Shown piece after piece: positions 7,083-14,936 of a stretch of DNA of 46,218 nucleotides. The notes beneath the pieces are model-generated. The model was not told the origin of the DNA. It did not search any database and was given only the letters and a program-made list of their open reading frames with translations. Source of the DNA: Acetobacteraceae bacterium. GTDB taxonomy: Bacteria; Pseudomonadota; Alphaproteobacteria; Acetobacterales; Acetobacteraceae. A program made the translations under genes and the position numbers. The first letter of the stretch is position 1. Each line of letters starts with the position of its first letter. The stretch spans positions 1 to 46,218 of the forward strand of contig CANGNF010000041.1 of the NCBI GenBank assembly GCA_947455205.1, read 5' to 3'.

Positions 7083-7922
7083 ATGAACACCGTGCGTCTG
7101 GCGGATGGCACGCCCGGGGGCATCGAGGTGCCCGCCCTGGGCCAGGGCACCTGGCACATGGGGGAACGCAACAGCGACCGCCGGGCGGAGGCGGCGGCGC
7201 TGCGGCTGGGGCTGGACCTGGGCATGACCCTGGTGGACACCGCCGAGATGTACGCCGATGGCGGTGCCGAGGAAGTGGTGGCCGAGGCCATCGCCGGCCG
7301 GCGGGAGGAGGTGTTCCTCGTCTCCAAGGTGTATCCGCACAACGCTGGCGGCCGGAAGCTGGAGACCGCCTGCGAGCGCAGCCTGACGCGGCTGAAGGTG
7401 GAGTGCATCGACCTGTACCTGCTGCATTGGCGGGGCAACGTGCCCCTGGCGGATACGGTCCAGGCCATGCGGCGGATGCAGCAGGCCGGCAAGATAAGGC
7501 TCTGGGGTGTGTCAAACCTGGATGTGGACGACCTGGAGGAGCTGGGCGCGGCGCTGCCGGACTGCGTGGCGGACCAGGTGCTGTACAACCTCTCGGCGCG
7601 GGGCACCGAATACGACCTGCTGCCGTTCTGCCGCGACCGGGGCATGGCGGTGATGGCCTATACCCCCGTCGGCCAGGGCAGCCTGCTGCGGCAGCGCGCG
7701 GTGCAGGCGGTGGCGGCGCGGCGCGGCGCCAGCCCGGCGCAGGTCGCCATCGCCTGGACCCTGCGGGGCGGCGGCGTCATCAGCATCCCCAAGGCCGCGA
7801 CCGCCGAGCATGTGCGGGACAATGCCGGGGCGGCGACGCTGCAATTGACGCCGGAGGACCTGGCGGAGCTGGACGCCGCCTTTCCGCCGCCCCGGCGCAA
7901 GCGCCCGCTGGAGATGCTGTAG
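7083..7922 (+). CDS. aldo/keto reductase
   Basis: TIM-barrel NADPH-dependent carbonyl reductase, 279 aa, most like the YeaE/DkgA branch. The catalytic tetrad is visible: Asp and Tyr in VDTAEMYADGGAEE, Lys in FLVSKVYPHN, and His in LYLLHWRGN. The cofactor end has SIPKAATAEHVRDN. The start at 7083 is chosen because GGAG lies 8 nt upstream; an in-frame ATG at 7068 would add MGVSG. It is transcribed divergently from the ECF operon across only 36 nt. The substrate is unknown. Confidence 0.9.
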   Translation: MNTVRLADGTPGGIEVPALGQGTWHMGERNSDRRAEAAALRLGLDLGMTLVDTAEMYADGGAEEVVAEAIAGRREEVFLVSKVYPHNAGGRKLETACERSLTRLKVECIDLYLLHWRGNVPLADTVQAMRRMQQAGKIRLWGVSNLDVDDLEELGAALPDCVADQVLYNLSARGTEYDLLPFCRDRGMAVMAYTPVGQGSLLRQRAVQAVAARRGASPAQVAIAWTLRGGGVISIPKAATAEHVRDNAGAATLQLTPEDLAELDAAFPPPRRKRPLEML

Positions 7923-7998
7923 CCGGCTTGCGCCGGCGCAAGGCGGGGCGCCGCCGCGCGGTGCAGGCTGCCGGCGCCGAAGCGGAAGGATGCTGGCG

Positions 7999-8190
7999 AT
8001 GATGGCGAATGTGGGTGGCCTGGACCGGGCGGTGCGGGTGGTGCTGGGGCTGGCCTTGCTGGCCGCGGGCTGGCTGGTGCCGGCGGTGGGCTGGTGGGGC
8101 CTGCTGGGCCTCGTGCCGCTGGCGACCGGGTTGCTGCGCTGGTGCCCGCCCTATGCCCTGCTGGGCATCAACACCTGCGCCCGGCCGTGA
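7999..8190 (+). CDS. small YgaP-type (DUF2892) membrane protein
   Basis: A 63-aa inner-membrane protein of the DUF2892 family. It opens with ANVGGLDRAVRVVLGLAL, the family signature, followed by two hydrophobic helices (LGLALLAAGWLVPAVGWW and LLGLVPLATGLLRW) and the end CPPYALLGINTC. The start at 7999 is set by GGAAGG about 9 nt upstream; an ATG at 7990 is also in frame but sits too close to that site. In other bacteria this domain is found alone or fused to rhodanese. The two Cys near the C-terminus are typical. The role is unknown. Confidence 0.8.
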   Translation: MMANVGGLDRAVRVVLGLALLAAGWLVPAVGWWGLLGLVPLATGLLRWCPPYALLGINTCARP

Positions 8191-8202
8191 CCGGCTGAAT
8201 TG

Positions 8203-8232
8203 AAAAGGGCGCCGACCCTGCGGCCGGCGCCC
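8203..8232 (-). terminator. Rho-independent terminator of the TorF gene
   Basis: On the minus strand a perfect 8-bp stem, GGGCGCCG (8232-8225) with CGGCGCCC (8214-8207), is followed by TTTTC. It lies 22 nt after the TorF-family stop and separates it from the convergent DUF2892 gene. Confidence 0.75.
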
Positions 8233-8254
8233 GATCCATCAAGCTCGGCTGGGC

Positions 8255-9064
8255 TCAGAAAGCCCGGCTGAGGGTGGCGAGGAAGGTGCTGCCGCAGATG
8301 TGCTGGCCGCCTGGCGCCAGGTTGCCCTGCGGACCGGAGTTGGGGCCGCACTGGCGCTTGCTGATGTCGGTGGAGGACCACGAGACGTTCAGCGTGATGC
8401 CCTCATACAGTTCGCGGGTCACGCCGACGCTGCCCCAGGTGTAGTCTGGGGTGCCGAAGCGCACGTTCTTCTGCAGGTTCCAGTGGCCGATGCGCAGGTT
8501 GCCGACGAAGTCGAACGGCAGCTTGATGTCGGCGCCGCCCTCGAAGTACAGGCCGGTGCCCGAACGGCCGAAGGCGTTCGGCGACACCGCGACGGTGCCC
8601 ATCAGCTTCACCATGTCGATTTCCTTCGAGGCCTTCAGCACGCCCTCGAAGAAGTCCAGCACGGCCAGGCCATGCGTGTCGGAAGCCGGGTAGCCGTAGT
8701 AGACGCCGCCCAGGTCGAAGGTGATGCCGAAGATCTCGCGGCGATAGCCGAACAGGCCATCGATTTCCATGTTGGCGTTGGTGCCCAGGAACGAGACGTT
8801 CGAGATGAAGGCACCGATGTACAGGCCGGTGTCGTCATGCTGGACGTCCAGCGTGCCCTGCAGTGCCGCGCGGTTGCGGGTCTGGCTGATGCCGCGGAAC
8901 AGGTAGTTGCTGGTCACCGCGGGGGTGGCGGCGATGGTCAGGCCCGAGCCTTCGACCTCGATGGCGCTGGCCGGGGCGGCCGGCACGACCAGGGCGGCGG
9001 CGGCGATGAAGGCGGTGGCCAGGAAGCTCCGGACCAGCCGGCCCGTGCGGAGGGCGCTTGTCAT
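8255..9064 (-). CDS. TorF-family putative outer-membrane porin
   Basis: A 269-aa protein with a signal peptide (AAALVVPAAPASA, cleavage after SA near residue 36). A beta-barrel-like chain follows, beginning VTSNYLFRGISQT, the hallmark of the TIGR02001/TorF family, and ending LATLSRAF with a terminal Phe, as outer-membrane proteins do. Alternating strands such as GLYIGAFISNVSF and DLGGVYYGYPA fit a barrel. It is the last gene of the glnK-amtB unit. This position suggests a nitrogen-source channel in the outer membrane, which is inference. A 13-bp hairpin separates it from amtB. Confidence 0.85.
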   Translation of the reverse strand: MTSALRTGRLVRSFLATAFIAAAALVVPAAPASAIEVEGSGLTIAATPAVTSNYLFRGISQTRNRAALQGTLDVQHDDTGLYIGAFISNVSFLGTNANMEIDGLFGYRREIFGITFDLGGVYYGYPASDTHGLAVLDFFEGVLKASKEIDMVKLMGTVAVSPNAFGRSGTGLYFEGGADIKLPFDFVGNLRIGHWNLQKNVRFGTPDYTWGSVGVTRELYEGITLNVSWSSTDISKRQCGPNSGPQGNLAPGGQHICGSTFLATLSRAF

Positions 9065-9108
9065 GTGTTTATACGTCCCGTTGGTGAGTGGAATAATTCG
9101 GGTTGTGA

Positions 9109-9138
9109 CGCGGGCCTTGGCGGATGCCAAGGCCCGCG
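9109..9138 (-). other. 13-bp perfect hairpin between amtB and the TorF gene
   Basis: CGCGGGCCTTGGC (9109-9121) pairs perfectly with GCCAAGGCCCGCG (9126-9138) around GGAT. It lies 12 nt after the amtB stop. There is no U-tract, so it is more likely an RNA-stabilising or partial-termination structure that sets the amtB:porin ratio than a full terminator. Confidence 0.6.
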
Positions 9139-9150
9139 CGGCCAATGGCC

Positions 9151-10506
9151 TCAGGCGATGCGCTCGCCGTGCTGGGTCACGTCCAGGCCCTCGCGCTCGT
9201 CCTCGGCGCTGACGCGCAGGCCGACCACGACATCGGTGACCTTCAGCAGGATGAAGGTGGCCACCGCCGAGTAGGCCGCGACCGCCGCCACCGCATAGAC
9301 CTGCAGCATGAACTGGTCGAAGCCGCCCGAGTAGCCGGCCGGGGTGGCCGTGGTGGCCGAGAGCGGGCCGTAGGCGAACACGCCGGTCAGCAGCGCGCCG
9401 ACGATGCCGCAGATGCCGTGCACGCCGAAGGCGTCCAGGCTGTCGTCATAGCCCAGCATGTGCTTCAGGGCGGTGGCGCCCCAGAAGCCGGCCAGACCGG
9501 CGACCAGGCCGATGATCAGCGCCGGCATCGGCAGTACGAAGCCGCTGGCCGGGGTGATGGCGACCAGGCCGGCAACCGCGCCGGAGATGGCACCCAGCAC
9601 GCTCGGCTTGCCCTTGGTGATCCATTCGCCGACCATCCAGGACAGCGCCGCCATGGCGGCCGCCAGCTGGGTGACCAGCATCGCCATGCCCGCACGGCCG
9701 CCCGAGGCGCCCACCGCGGAGCCGGCATTGAAGCCGAACCAGCCAACCCACAGCATGGACGCGCCGATCACGGCGAAGGCCAGGTTGTAGGGGGCCATGT
9801 TGTCGTTGCCGTAGCCGACGCGCTTGCCCAGCACGATGGCCGCCACCAGGCCGGCGACACCGGCGTTGATGTGCACGACGGTACCGCCGGCGAAGTCCAG
9901 CGCGCCCAGCGCGAAGATCCAGCCGGAGGGCTGCCAGACCCAGTGGCACACCGGGCTGTAGACCAGGATGGTCCAGAGCAGGTTGAACACCAGCAGCGCC
10001 GAGAACTTCATGCGGTCGGCGAAGGCGCCGGTGATCAGCGCCGGGGTGATGATGGCGAAGGTCATCTGGAACATCAGGAAGACGCTCTCGGGGATGGTCG
10101 TCGCCACCGCCGCGTCGCCGCTGCCCAGGGTGAAGGGCTTGTCCCAGTTCTCCGCCAGGCCGGACAGGAACAGGCGGGACAGGTCGCCGACATAGGCATT
10201 GCCGTCGGTGAAGGCCAGGCTGTAGCCGATCACGGCCCAGGCCACGGACACCAGCGCGGTGATCACGAAGCTCTGCGCCATGGTGGCCAGCACGTTCTTC
10301 TTGCGGACCATGCCGGCATAGAACAGCGCCAGGCCGGGGATGGTCATCAGCAGCACCAGCGCGGTGCTGGTCAGCATCCAGGCGGCGTCACCGGTATCGA
10401 CCTTGGGCGCCTCGGCGGCCGCGGCGGCGGCTTCCTCGGCCCAGGCCGGCATCGCGGCGAACATAGCGGCGGCGGCCATCGGCAGCGCGCGGGCGAGCAT
10501 CCTCAT
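9151..10506 (-). CDS. amtB: ammonium transporter
   Basis: Amt/MEP/Rh channel, 451 aa, with an N-terminal signal peptide (AAAMFAAMPAWA) and about eleven membrane helices. Family landmarks are LFYAGMVRKKNVL near residue 70, the first pore His in VVHINAGVAG, and the second in FGVHGICGIVGAL. The C-terminal tail DEREGLDVTQHGERIA is the part that contacts GlnK. It lies 46 nt downstream of glnK on the same strand, the usual arrangement in which GlnK plugs the channel under nitrogen excess. Expression is probably driven from the sigma-54-like promoter in front of glnK. Confidence 0.97.
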   Translation of the reverse strand: MRMLARALPMAAAAMFAAMPAWAEEAAAAAAEAPKVDTGDAAWMLTSTALVLLMTIPGLALFYAGMVRKKNVLATMAQSFVITALVSVAWAVIGYSLAFTDGNAYVGDLSRLFLSGLAENWDKPFTLGSGDAAVATTIPESVFLMFQMTFAIITPALITGAFADRMKFSALLVFNLLWTILVYSPVCHWVWQPSGWIFALGALDFAGGTVVHINAGVAGLVAAIVLGKRVGYGNDNMAPYNLAFAVIGASMLWVGWFGFNAGSAVGASGGRAGMAMLVTQLAAAMAALSWMVGEWITKGKPSVLGAISGAVAGLVAITPASGFVLPMPALIIGLVAGLAGFWGATALKHMLGYDDSLDAFGVHGICGIVGALLTGVFAYGPLSATTATPAGYSGGFDQFMLQVYAVAAVAAYSAVATFILLKVTDVVVGLRVSAEDEREGLDVTQHGERIA

Positions 10507-10552
10507 CGTATCGGGTATCCCTTAGTCAAGGTTCGTGTGGATCGGGCCGCGC

Positions 10553-10891
10553 TCAGAGCGCGGCGTCGTCGGCTTCGCCGGTGCGGATACGGACGGCGCG
10601 TTCAAGGTCGAACACGAAGACCTTGCCGTCGCCGATCTTGTCGGAGCGGGCGGTGTTCACGATGGCCTCGACGACCGCGTCGGCCAGGGCGGAGGGCACC
10701 GCAACCTCGATCTTCAGCTTCGGCAGGAAGCTGACCTGGTATTCGGCGCCGCGGTAGATCTCGGTCTGCCCCTTCTGCCGGCCGAAGCCCTTCACCTCGG
10801 TCACGGTCAGGCCTTGGACGCCCAGCGGCGTGAGGGCATCGCGCACCTCATCCAGCTTGAAGGGCTTGATGATCGCCATCACCAGTTTCAT
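10553..10891 (-). CDS. glnK: PII nitrogen regulatory protein
   Basis: PII signal protein of exactly 112 aa. It begins MKLVMAIIKPFKLDEV. The T-loop ends in RGAEYQVSF, with the uridylylation Tyr at residue 51. Further signatures are KLKIEVAVP and the C-terminal GKVFVFDLERAVRIRTGE. It senses ATP/ADP and 2-oxoglutarate and binds AmtB. Linkage to amtB and a sigma-54-type promoter argue for the GlnK rather than the GlnB paralogue. An upstream in-frame ATG giving MFQP is not used by the family. Confidence 0.95.
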   Translation of the reverse strand: MKLVMAIIKPFKLDEVRDALTPLGVQGLTVTEVKGFGRQKGQTEIYRGAEYQVSFLPKLKIEVAVPSALADAVVEAIVNTARSDKIGDGKVFVFDLERAVRIRTGEADDAAL

Positions 10892-10936
10892 GGGTTGGAA
10901 CACCTCCGTCTGTCGCGAACTTGCGAGCGGGAGGGT

Positions 10937-10952
10937 TCCAATTTCCGTGCCA
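10937..10952 (-). promoter_or_regulatory. near-consensus sigma-54 promoter of glnK-amtB
   Basis: On the minus strand the sequence is TGGCACG-GAAA-TTGGA. It matches TGGCACG-N4-TTGCW everywhere except the -12 C, which is G here. Spacing is exact. The -12 box is about 46 nt upstream of the glnK start, giving a leader near 35 nt. Nitrogen-regulated sigma-54 control of glnK-amtB is well established in proteobacteria. Confidence 0.75.
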
Positions 10953-10966
10953 CACCATAGCTTTCG

Positions 10967-10984
10967 GGCAACGGCGGTGTTGCA
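10967..10984 (-). promoter_or_regulatory. possible NtrC binding site
   Basis: On the minus strand TGCAAC-ACCGCC-GTTGCC, a dyad, resembles the NtrC site TGCACC-N5-GGTGCA. It is only 15 nt upstream of the -24 box, closer than most enhancer sites, so the assignment is tentative. Confidence 0.3.
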
Positions 10985-11080
10985 GGGATGTTACAGGATT
11001 AGTTTGCATAAGTTTTGGTCAATTGCTGTCCATTCCGCCGGCAGGCGTGCATGGATCGCTACATGAATCGGTGCCACATC

Positions 11081-12319
11081 ATGGGTATGAGCAAGCTCCT
11101 CGAAACCGCCGTCTGCATCGTGGGCGCCGGCCCGGTCGGTGCTAGCCTGGCCGCGGCGCTGCACCGCCGCGGCGTGGCGGTGGTGCTGCTGGACCGCCAG
11201 CCGCTGCCGCCGATGGAATTGCCCGCCTTCGACGGCCGCGCCTACGCCATCGCGCTTTCCTCTGAACGGCTGCTGCGGGATGCCGGGGTCTGGGACCATC
11301 TGCCGCACGCCCCCGGGCCGATCCATGAGATCCGCGTGGCCGATGGCGCGCCCGGCCAACGCGCCTCGCGCCTCAAGCTGCATTTCGACGCGGCCGAGGT
11401 TTCCGACGACCCCTTTGGCCACATGGTGGAAGCCCGCGCCCTGCGCGTGGCGCTGAACCGCGCGCTGGAAGCCGTGACCGTGCTGGCCCCGGTGGAGGTC
11501 GCCGATGTCGCCCGCACCGCTTCCGGCGCCACGGTGACGCTGGCCGATGGCCGCAGCATCCGCTGCGCCCTGGTGGTGGCCGCCGAGGGTCGCAACAGCC
11601 CGCTGCGCCGCGCCGCCGGCATCACCGCCACCAAGCTGGACTACCATCAGACCGCGATGGTCGGCGCCTTCGCCCACGCCCTGCCGCACCACGGCGTGGC
11701 GCTGGAGCAGTTCCTGCCCAACGGCCCCTTCGCGCAGCTGCCGCTGGCCGATGGCAGCGACTTCGGCACCCCCGCCTTCCCGCACGCCTCCGCCTTCGTC
11801 TGGGCCGACCGCCACCCGATCGCCCGGCGCATGCTGGCGCTGGATGACGCCGCCTATTCCCGCGAACTCGCGCGCCGCCTGGGCGACCATCTCGGCGAGG
11901 TCCGCATCATCGGCCGCCGCTGGTCCTACCCGCTGTCAGCGCTGCACGTGTCCCGCTGGACCGACACGCGCCTGGCGCTGGTGGGGGACGCCGCGCATGG
12001 CGTCCACCCCATCGCCGGCCAGGGGCTGAACCTCGGCTTCCGCGACGTGGCGGTGCTGGCCGACCTGCTGGCCGAAGCGGCGGCGCAGGGCACGGACCTG
12101 GGCGGCGCCGATCTGCTGGCGCACTACCAGGCCAAGCGTCGGCCGGATACGCTGGCCATGCTGCTGGGCATGCACGCGCTGGAACGGCTGTTCAGCAACA
12201 GCTTCCCGCCGGTGCGGCTGGCCCGGCGCATCGGCCTGGCCGCGGTGGACCGGGTGCCCGCGCTGAAGCGCGCCTTCGCCCGGCAGGCCATGGGGCTGGG
12301 CGTGTTGCCCGCGGGGTAG
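11081..12319 (+). CDS. UbiH/UbiF/COQ6-family FAD-dependent hydroxylase
   Basis: Flavoprotein monooxygenase of ubiquinone biosynthesis, about 412 aa. The Rossmann FAD motif is VCIVGAGPVGASLAAAL near residue 13. FDGRAYAIALSSERLLR is the UbiH-type second motif. LVGDAAHGVHPIAGQGLN near residue 300 binds the FAD pyrophosphate and ribose. Which ring position (C5, C6 or C1) it hydroxylates cannot be told; alphaproteobacteria often carry versatile homologues such as UbiL. Starts at 11081 or 11087 are possible; there is no strong Shine-Dalgarno. It is divergent from glnK. Confidence 0.85.
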   Translation: MGMSKLLETAVCIVGAGPVGASLAAALHRRGVAVVLLDRQPLPPMELPAFDGRAYAIALSSERLLRDAGVWDHLPHAPGPIHEIRVADGAPGQRASRLKLHFDAAEVSDDPFGHMVEARALRVALNRALEAVTVLAPVEVADVARTASGATVTLADGRSIRCALVVAAEGRNSPLRRAAGITATKLDYHQTAMVGAFAHALPHHGVALEQFLPNGPFAQLPLADGSDFGTPAFPHASAFVWADRHPIARRMLALDDAAYSRELARRLGDHLGEVRIIGRRWSYPLSALHVSRWTDTRLALVGDAAHGVHPIAGQGLNLGFRDVAVLADLLAEAAAQGTDLGGADLLAHYQAKRRPDTLAMLLGMHALERLFSNSFPPVRLARRIGLAAVDRVPALKRAFARQAMGLGVLPAG

Positions 12320-12326
12320 GATAGGT

Positions 12327-12370
12327 CGGGGTTCCACCCCGAACCCCGCCAGGGGGCAGGCGCCCCCTGG
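12327..12370. repeat. double-hairpin intergenic element (REP-like)
   Basis: Two perfect hairpins lie back to back. CGGGGTTC (12327-12334) pairs with GAACCCCG (12341-12348), and CCAGGGGGC (12349-12357) pairs with GCCCCCTGG (12362-12370). They fill the 67-nt gap between two convergent genes. This form, a GGGGTTC arm followed by a CCAGGGGGC arm, is familiar from repeated intergenic palindromes in Rhodospirillales genomes. It may also act as a two-way terminator. Confidence 0.55.
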
Positions 12371-12386
12371 ACCGGCATGAGTCTGG

Positions 12387-13034
12387 CTATTCGCCCTTCA
12401 AGACACGCGCCATCGCCGCCGCCGTCGCTTGGTCGCGCGGGTCGGCACTCGCCGCCAGCCCGGCAATGGCCCCGTCGCGGTCCGCCGGCGCGCGGTTCTG
12501 GCTCAGCTTGCGCTTGCCCACCAGGCTCTCCACCCGCAGCGCAATGCCGACAATGCCGCGCAACTGGGCATAGATGAAATCAACCGGCGCTTCCCGCACC
12601 TGCCACGGGCGCGGCTGGGCGCGCTCGCTCTGCTCGGTCAGCCGCGTCACCAGGTTCAGCAGCTCCTCCGGCGCCTCGATGATCTCCACCGTGCCGGCGG
12701 CGTGCACCGCCTCGTAGTTCCAGGTCGGCACCACGCGATGGTGTTCCGCCTTGGAGGGGTAGAAATTCGGCGACACATAGGCCTCCGCCCCGCTGAACAC
12801 CGCCACCGCGCGACCGGCCTGCGCCAGGCGCTGCCAATGCGGGTTGGCGCGGGCGACATGGCCGTACAGCGTGCCCTGCGGCCCGTGGCTGGCTTCCAGC
12901 ACCAGCGGCAGGTGGGTGATGTCCGGCAGCCCCTCCGGCCCGTTGGAAACCAGCGCCGCCAGCCGGGCCTCGCGGATCAACGGGTGCAGGATCTCCGGGC
13001 GGGCTTCCTTGAAGGCGGCGGGTTGGTACAGCAT
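12387..13034 (-). CDS. PaiB-family FMN-binding protein
   Basis: A 215-aa split-barrel flavin-binding protein, often called an FMN-binding negative transcriptional regulator after Bacillus PaiB. Landmarks: it starts MLYQPAAFKE, then ITHLPLVLE, GTLYGHVARANPHW, AEAYVSPNFYPSK, VPTWNYEAVHAAG, and the C-terminal IVGIALRVESLVGKRKLSQN. The length is normal. No partner acetyltransferase (PaiA) is adjacent, so regulation in the Bacillus sense is doubtful; many members are more likely flavin oxidoreductases. It is divergent from the Bug protein gene, 50 nt away. Confidence 0.9.
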   Translation of the reverse strand: MLYQPAAFKEARPEILHPLIREARLAALVSNGPEGLPDITHLPLVLEASHGPQGTLYGHVARANPHWQRLAQAGRAVAVFSGAEAYVSPNFYPSKAEHHRVVPTWNYEAVHAAGTVEIIEAPEELLNLVTRLTEQSERAQPRPWQVREAPVDFIYAQLRGIVGIALRVESLVGKRKLSQNRAPADRDGAIAGLAASADPRDQATAAAMARVLKGE

Positions 13035-13084
13035 GGCGGCAAGCTAGCGGCGCCAGGCCGCGCGCACCATCAGGAAACGCCCGC

Positions 13085-14050
13085 ATGAACCGCCGCTCGC
13101 TGCTTGCCGCCGCCGTCACGGCCCCGCTGGTCGCCCCTGCCATCCTGCGCGCCCAGCCGGCCTTCCCGACGCGGCCGATCCGCATGCTGGTGCCCTATTC
13201 GCCCGGCGGCCAGTCGGACACGGTGGCGCGGCTGGTGGCACCGCGGATGGCGGAGTTCCTGGGCCAGAACATGGTGGTGGAGAACCGTACCGGTGCCGGC
13301 GGCAGCATCGCCGCCGGGCTGGTGGTGCAGGCGGCGGCGGATGGCTACACCCTGCTGTTCGAGAGCTTCGCGTTTGTCGTGGTGCCGTTGATCCACCACG
13401 GCCTCGGCTTCGACTACGAGACCGCCTTCGCCCCCATCGGCCAGGCGGTGGCGCTGCCCTATGTGCTGGCGGTGCGGAAGGACTTCCCGGCCGACGACCT
13501 GCCCGGTTTCATCCGCGCGGTGAAGGCGAACCCCGGCGCCACCTATGGCACGCCGGGCGTCGGCTCCCCGGGCCACCTGGCCGGCGTGCTGCTGGAACAG
13601 CAGGGCGGCATCCGCCTGGAACACGTGCCCTACCGCGGCGGCGCCGATGCGGCGCGGGACTGCGGCGCCGGCACGCTGGACGCCGTCATCATCACCGCCA
13701 ACTCCATCAAGCCCTTCATCGACGACAACCGCGCCAAGGGCATCGCGCTGACCAGCGCCGACCAGCGCGGCACGCTGGCCATGCTGCCGCCGATGGCGCG
13801 TACCCTGCCCGACATAGACCTGACCAGCTGGAACGGCCTGTTCGCGCCGGCCGCCACGCCGGGCCCGGTGCAGGCCAGGCTGGAAGCGGCGCTGGCACAT
13901 GCGACGCAGGACCCCGACACCATCCGCCGCCTGGCGCTGACCGGCAACGACGCCGTCACCGCCGGCGGTGCCGCCTTCGGCGAGCGTATCGCCCGTGACC
14001 GCGCGGTGGTGAAGCGGATCGTCCGCGAGACCGGCATGAAGATCGAATAA
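13085..14050 (+). CDS. Bug/TctC-family periplasmic binding protein
   Basis: Tripartite tricarboxylate transporter receptor of 321 aa. The N-terminus MNRRSLLAAAVTAPLVAPAI is a Tat-like twin-arginine signal, followed by the mature start FPTRPIRMLVPYSPGGQSD, which forms the ligand-pocket loop. VVENRTGAGGSIAAG near residue 62 and GTPGVGSPGHLAGV near 158 are Bug signatures. No TctA/TctB membrane genes are nearby; orphan Bug proteins are common in this group and in betaproteobacteria. The ligand is unknown, commonly a carboxylate. Confidence 0.92.
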   Translation: MNRRSLLAAAVTAPLVAPAILRAQPAFPTRPIRMLVPYSPGGQSDTVARLVAPRMAEFLGQNMVVENRTGAGGSIAAGLVVQAAADGYTLLFESFAFVVVPLIHHGLGFDYETAFAPIGQAVALPYVLAVRKDFPADDLPGFIRAVKANPGATYGTPGVGSPGHLAGVLLEQQGGIRLEHVPYRGGADAARDCGAGTLDAVIITANSIKPFIDDNRAKGIALTSADQRGTLAMLPPMARTLPDIDLTSWNGLFAPAATPGPVQARLEAALAHATQDPDTIRRLALTGNDAVTAGGAAFGERIARDRAVVKRIVRETGMKIE

Positions 14051-14116
14051 CCCGCTTGCGCCGGGCGGCTGGTTCACGTCTTCTTTCGGCCAAATAAACC
14101 CAGGGAGGAACGGCGC

Positions 14117-14932
14117 ATGCTGTCCAGGCTCAATCTGTTGCGTGGTGCCGGGCTGGCTTCCGGCCTTGGCCTGCTGGCGGCGCCGGCGGTGGCGCAGACC
14201 CAGACCGGTCCGATCACGCCCGCCGACATCATCAAGCGCGGCCGCGCCCGCATCGGCGTGGTCACCGGCGCACCGCCCTTCGGCATGGTGGACCCGCAGG
14301 GCACGCCGGTTGGCTACGACATCGACATGGCGAACCTGCTGGCCAAGTACCTGGGCGTGCCCTGCGACATCACCAGCCTGACGCCGCCCTCGCGCATTCC
14401 GGCGCTGGAGGCCGGCCGCGTGGACTTCCTCTGCGCCACGCTGGGTGCCACGCCGGAACGCGCGCGCACGGTCATGTTCACCATGCCCTACAGCGCCTTC
14501 CGCATGATGCTGATGGCGAAGAAGGACACCCGCATCACCGGCTTCGCCGACCTGGCCGGCAAGCGCGTGGGCGTGCCGCGCGGCACGCCGCAGGAACAGG
14601 CGCTGGTGCGGCGCGCGCCGCGCGGCACCAACATCGTCCGGTTCGAGGATGACGCGACCAGCACCCAGGCGCTGATCGTCGGCCAGGTGGACGCCATCGG
14701 CATTCCCGACACCATCGTGCAGGACATCATCCGCACCCGGCCGGAAGCCGGCGTGGAGAGCAAGTTCCTGATGTTCAACCAGCCCAACTGCATGACCGTC
14801 CGCAAGGACCAGTTCGAGATGCGGCAGTGGCTGCAGAACAGCATCTACTTCGCCAAGGGCAGCGGCGAGCTGGACGACATCTGCCAGAAGTGGACGCAGA
14901 GCCCGCTGCCGGCCGACCTGCCGGTCTTTTAA
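14117..14932 (+). CDS. amino-acid ABC transporter, periplasmic substrate-binding protein
   Basis: Family-3 solute-binding protein, 271 aa, with a signal peptide ending APAVAQ (about residue 26). Seen: RIGVVTGAPPFGMVDPQG, GYDIDMANLLAKYL, LEAGRVDFLCATLGAT, and DLAGKRVGVPRGTPQE at the domain hinge. A strong AGGGAGGA Shine-Dalgarno precedes the start. It begins the four-gene transporter: two permeases and an ATPase follow within a few nt. The CATL and acidic-residue pattern does not identify the ligand; polar amino acids or cystine are likely. Confidence 0.92.
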   Translation: MLSRLNLLRGAGLASGLGLLAAPAVAQTQTGPITPADIIKRGRARIGVVTGAPPFGMVDPQGTPVGYDIDMANLLAKYLGVPCDITSLTPPSRIPALEAGRVDFLCATLGATPERARTVMFTMPYSAFRMMLMAKKDTRITGFADLAGKRVGVPRGTPQEQALVRRAPRGTNIVRFEDDATSTQALIVGQVDAIGIPDTIVQDIIRTRPEAGVESKFLMFNQPNCMTVRKDQFEMRQWLQNSIYFAKGSGELDDICQKWTQSPLPADLPVF

Positions 14933-14936
14933 CTCC

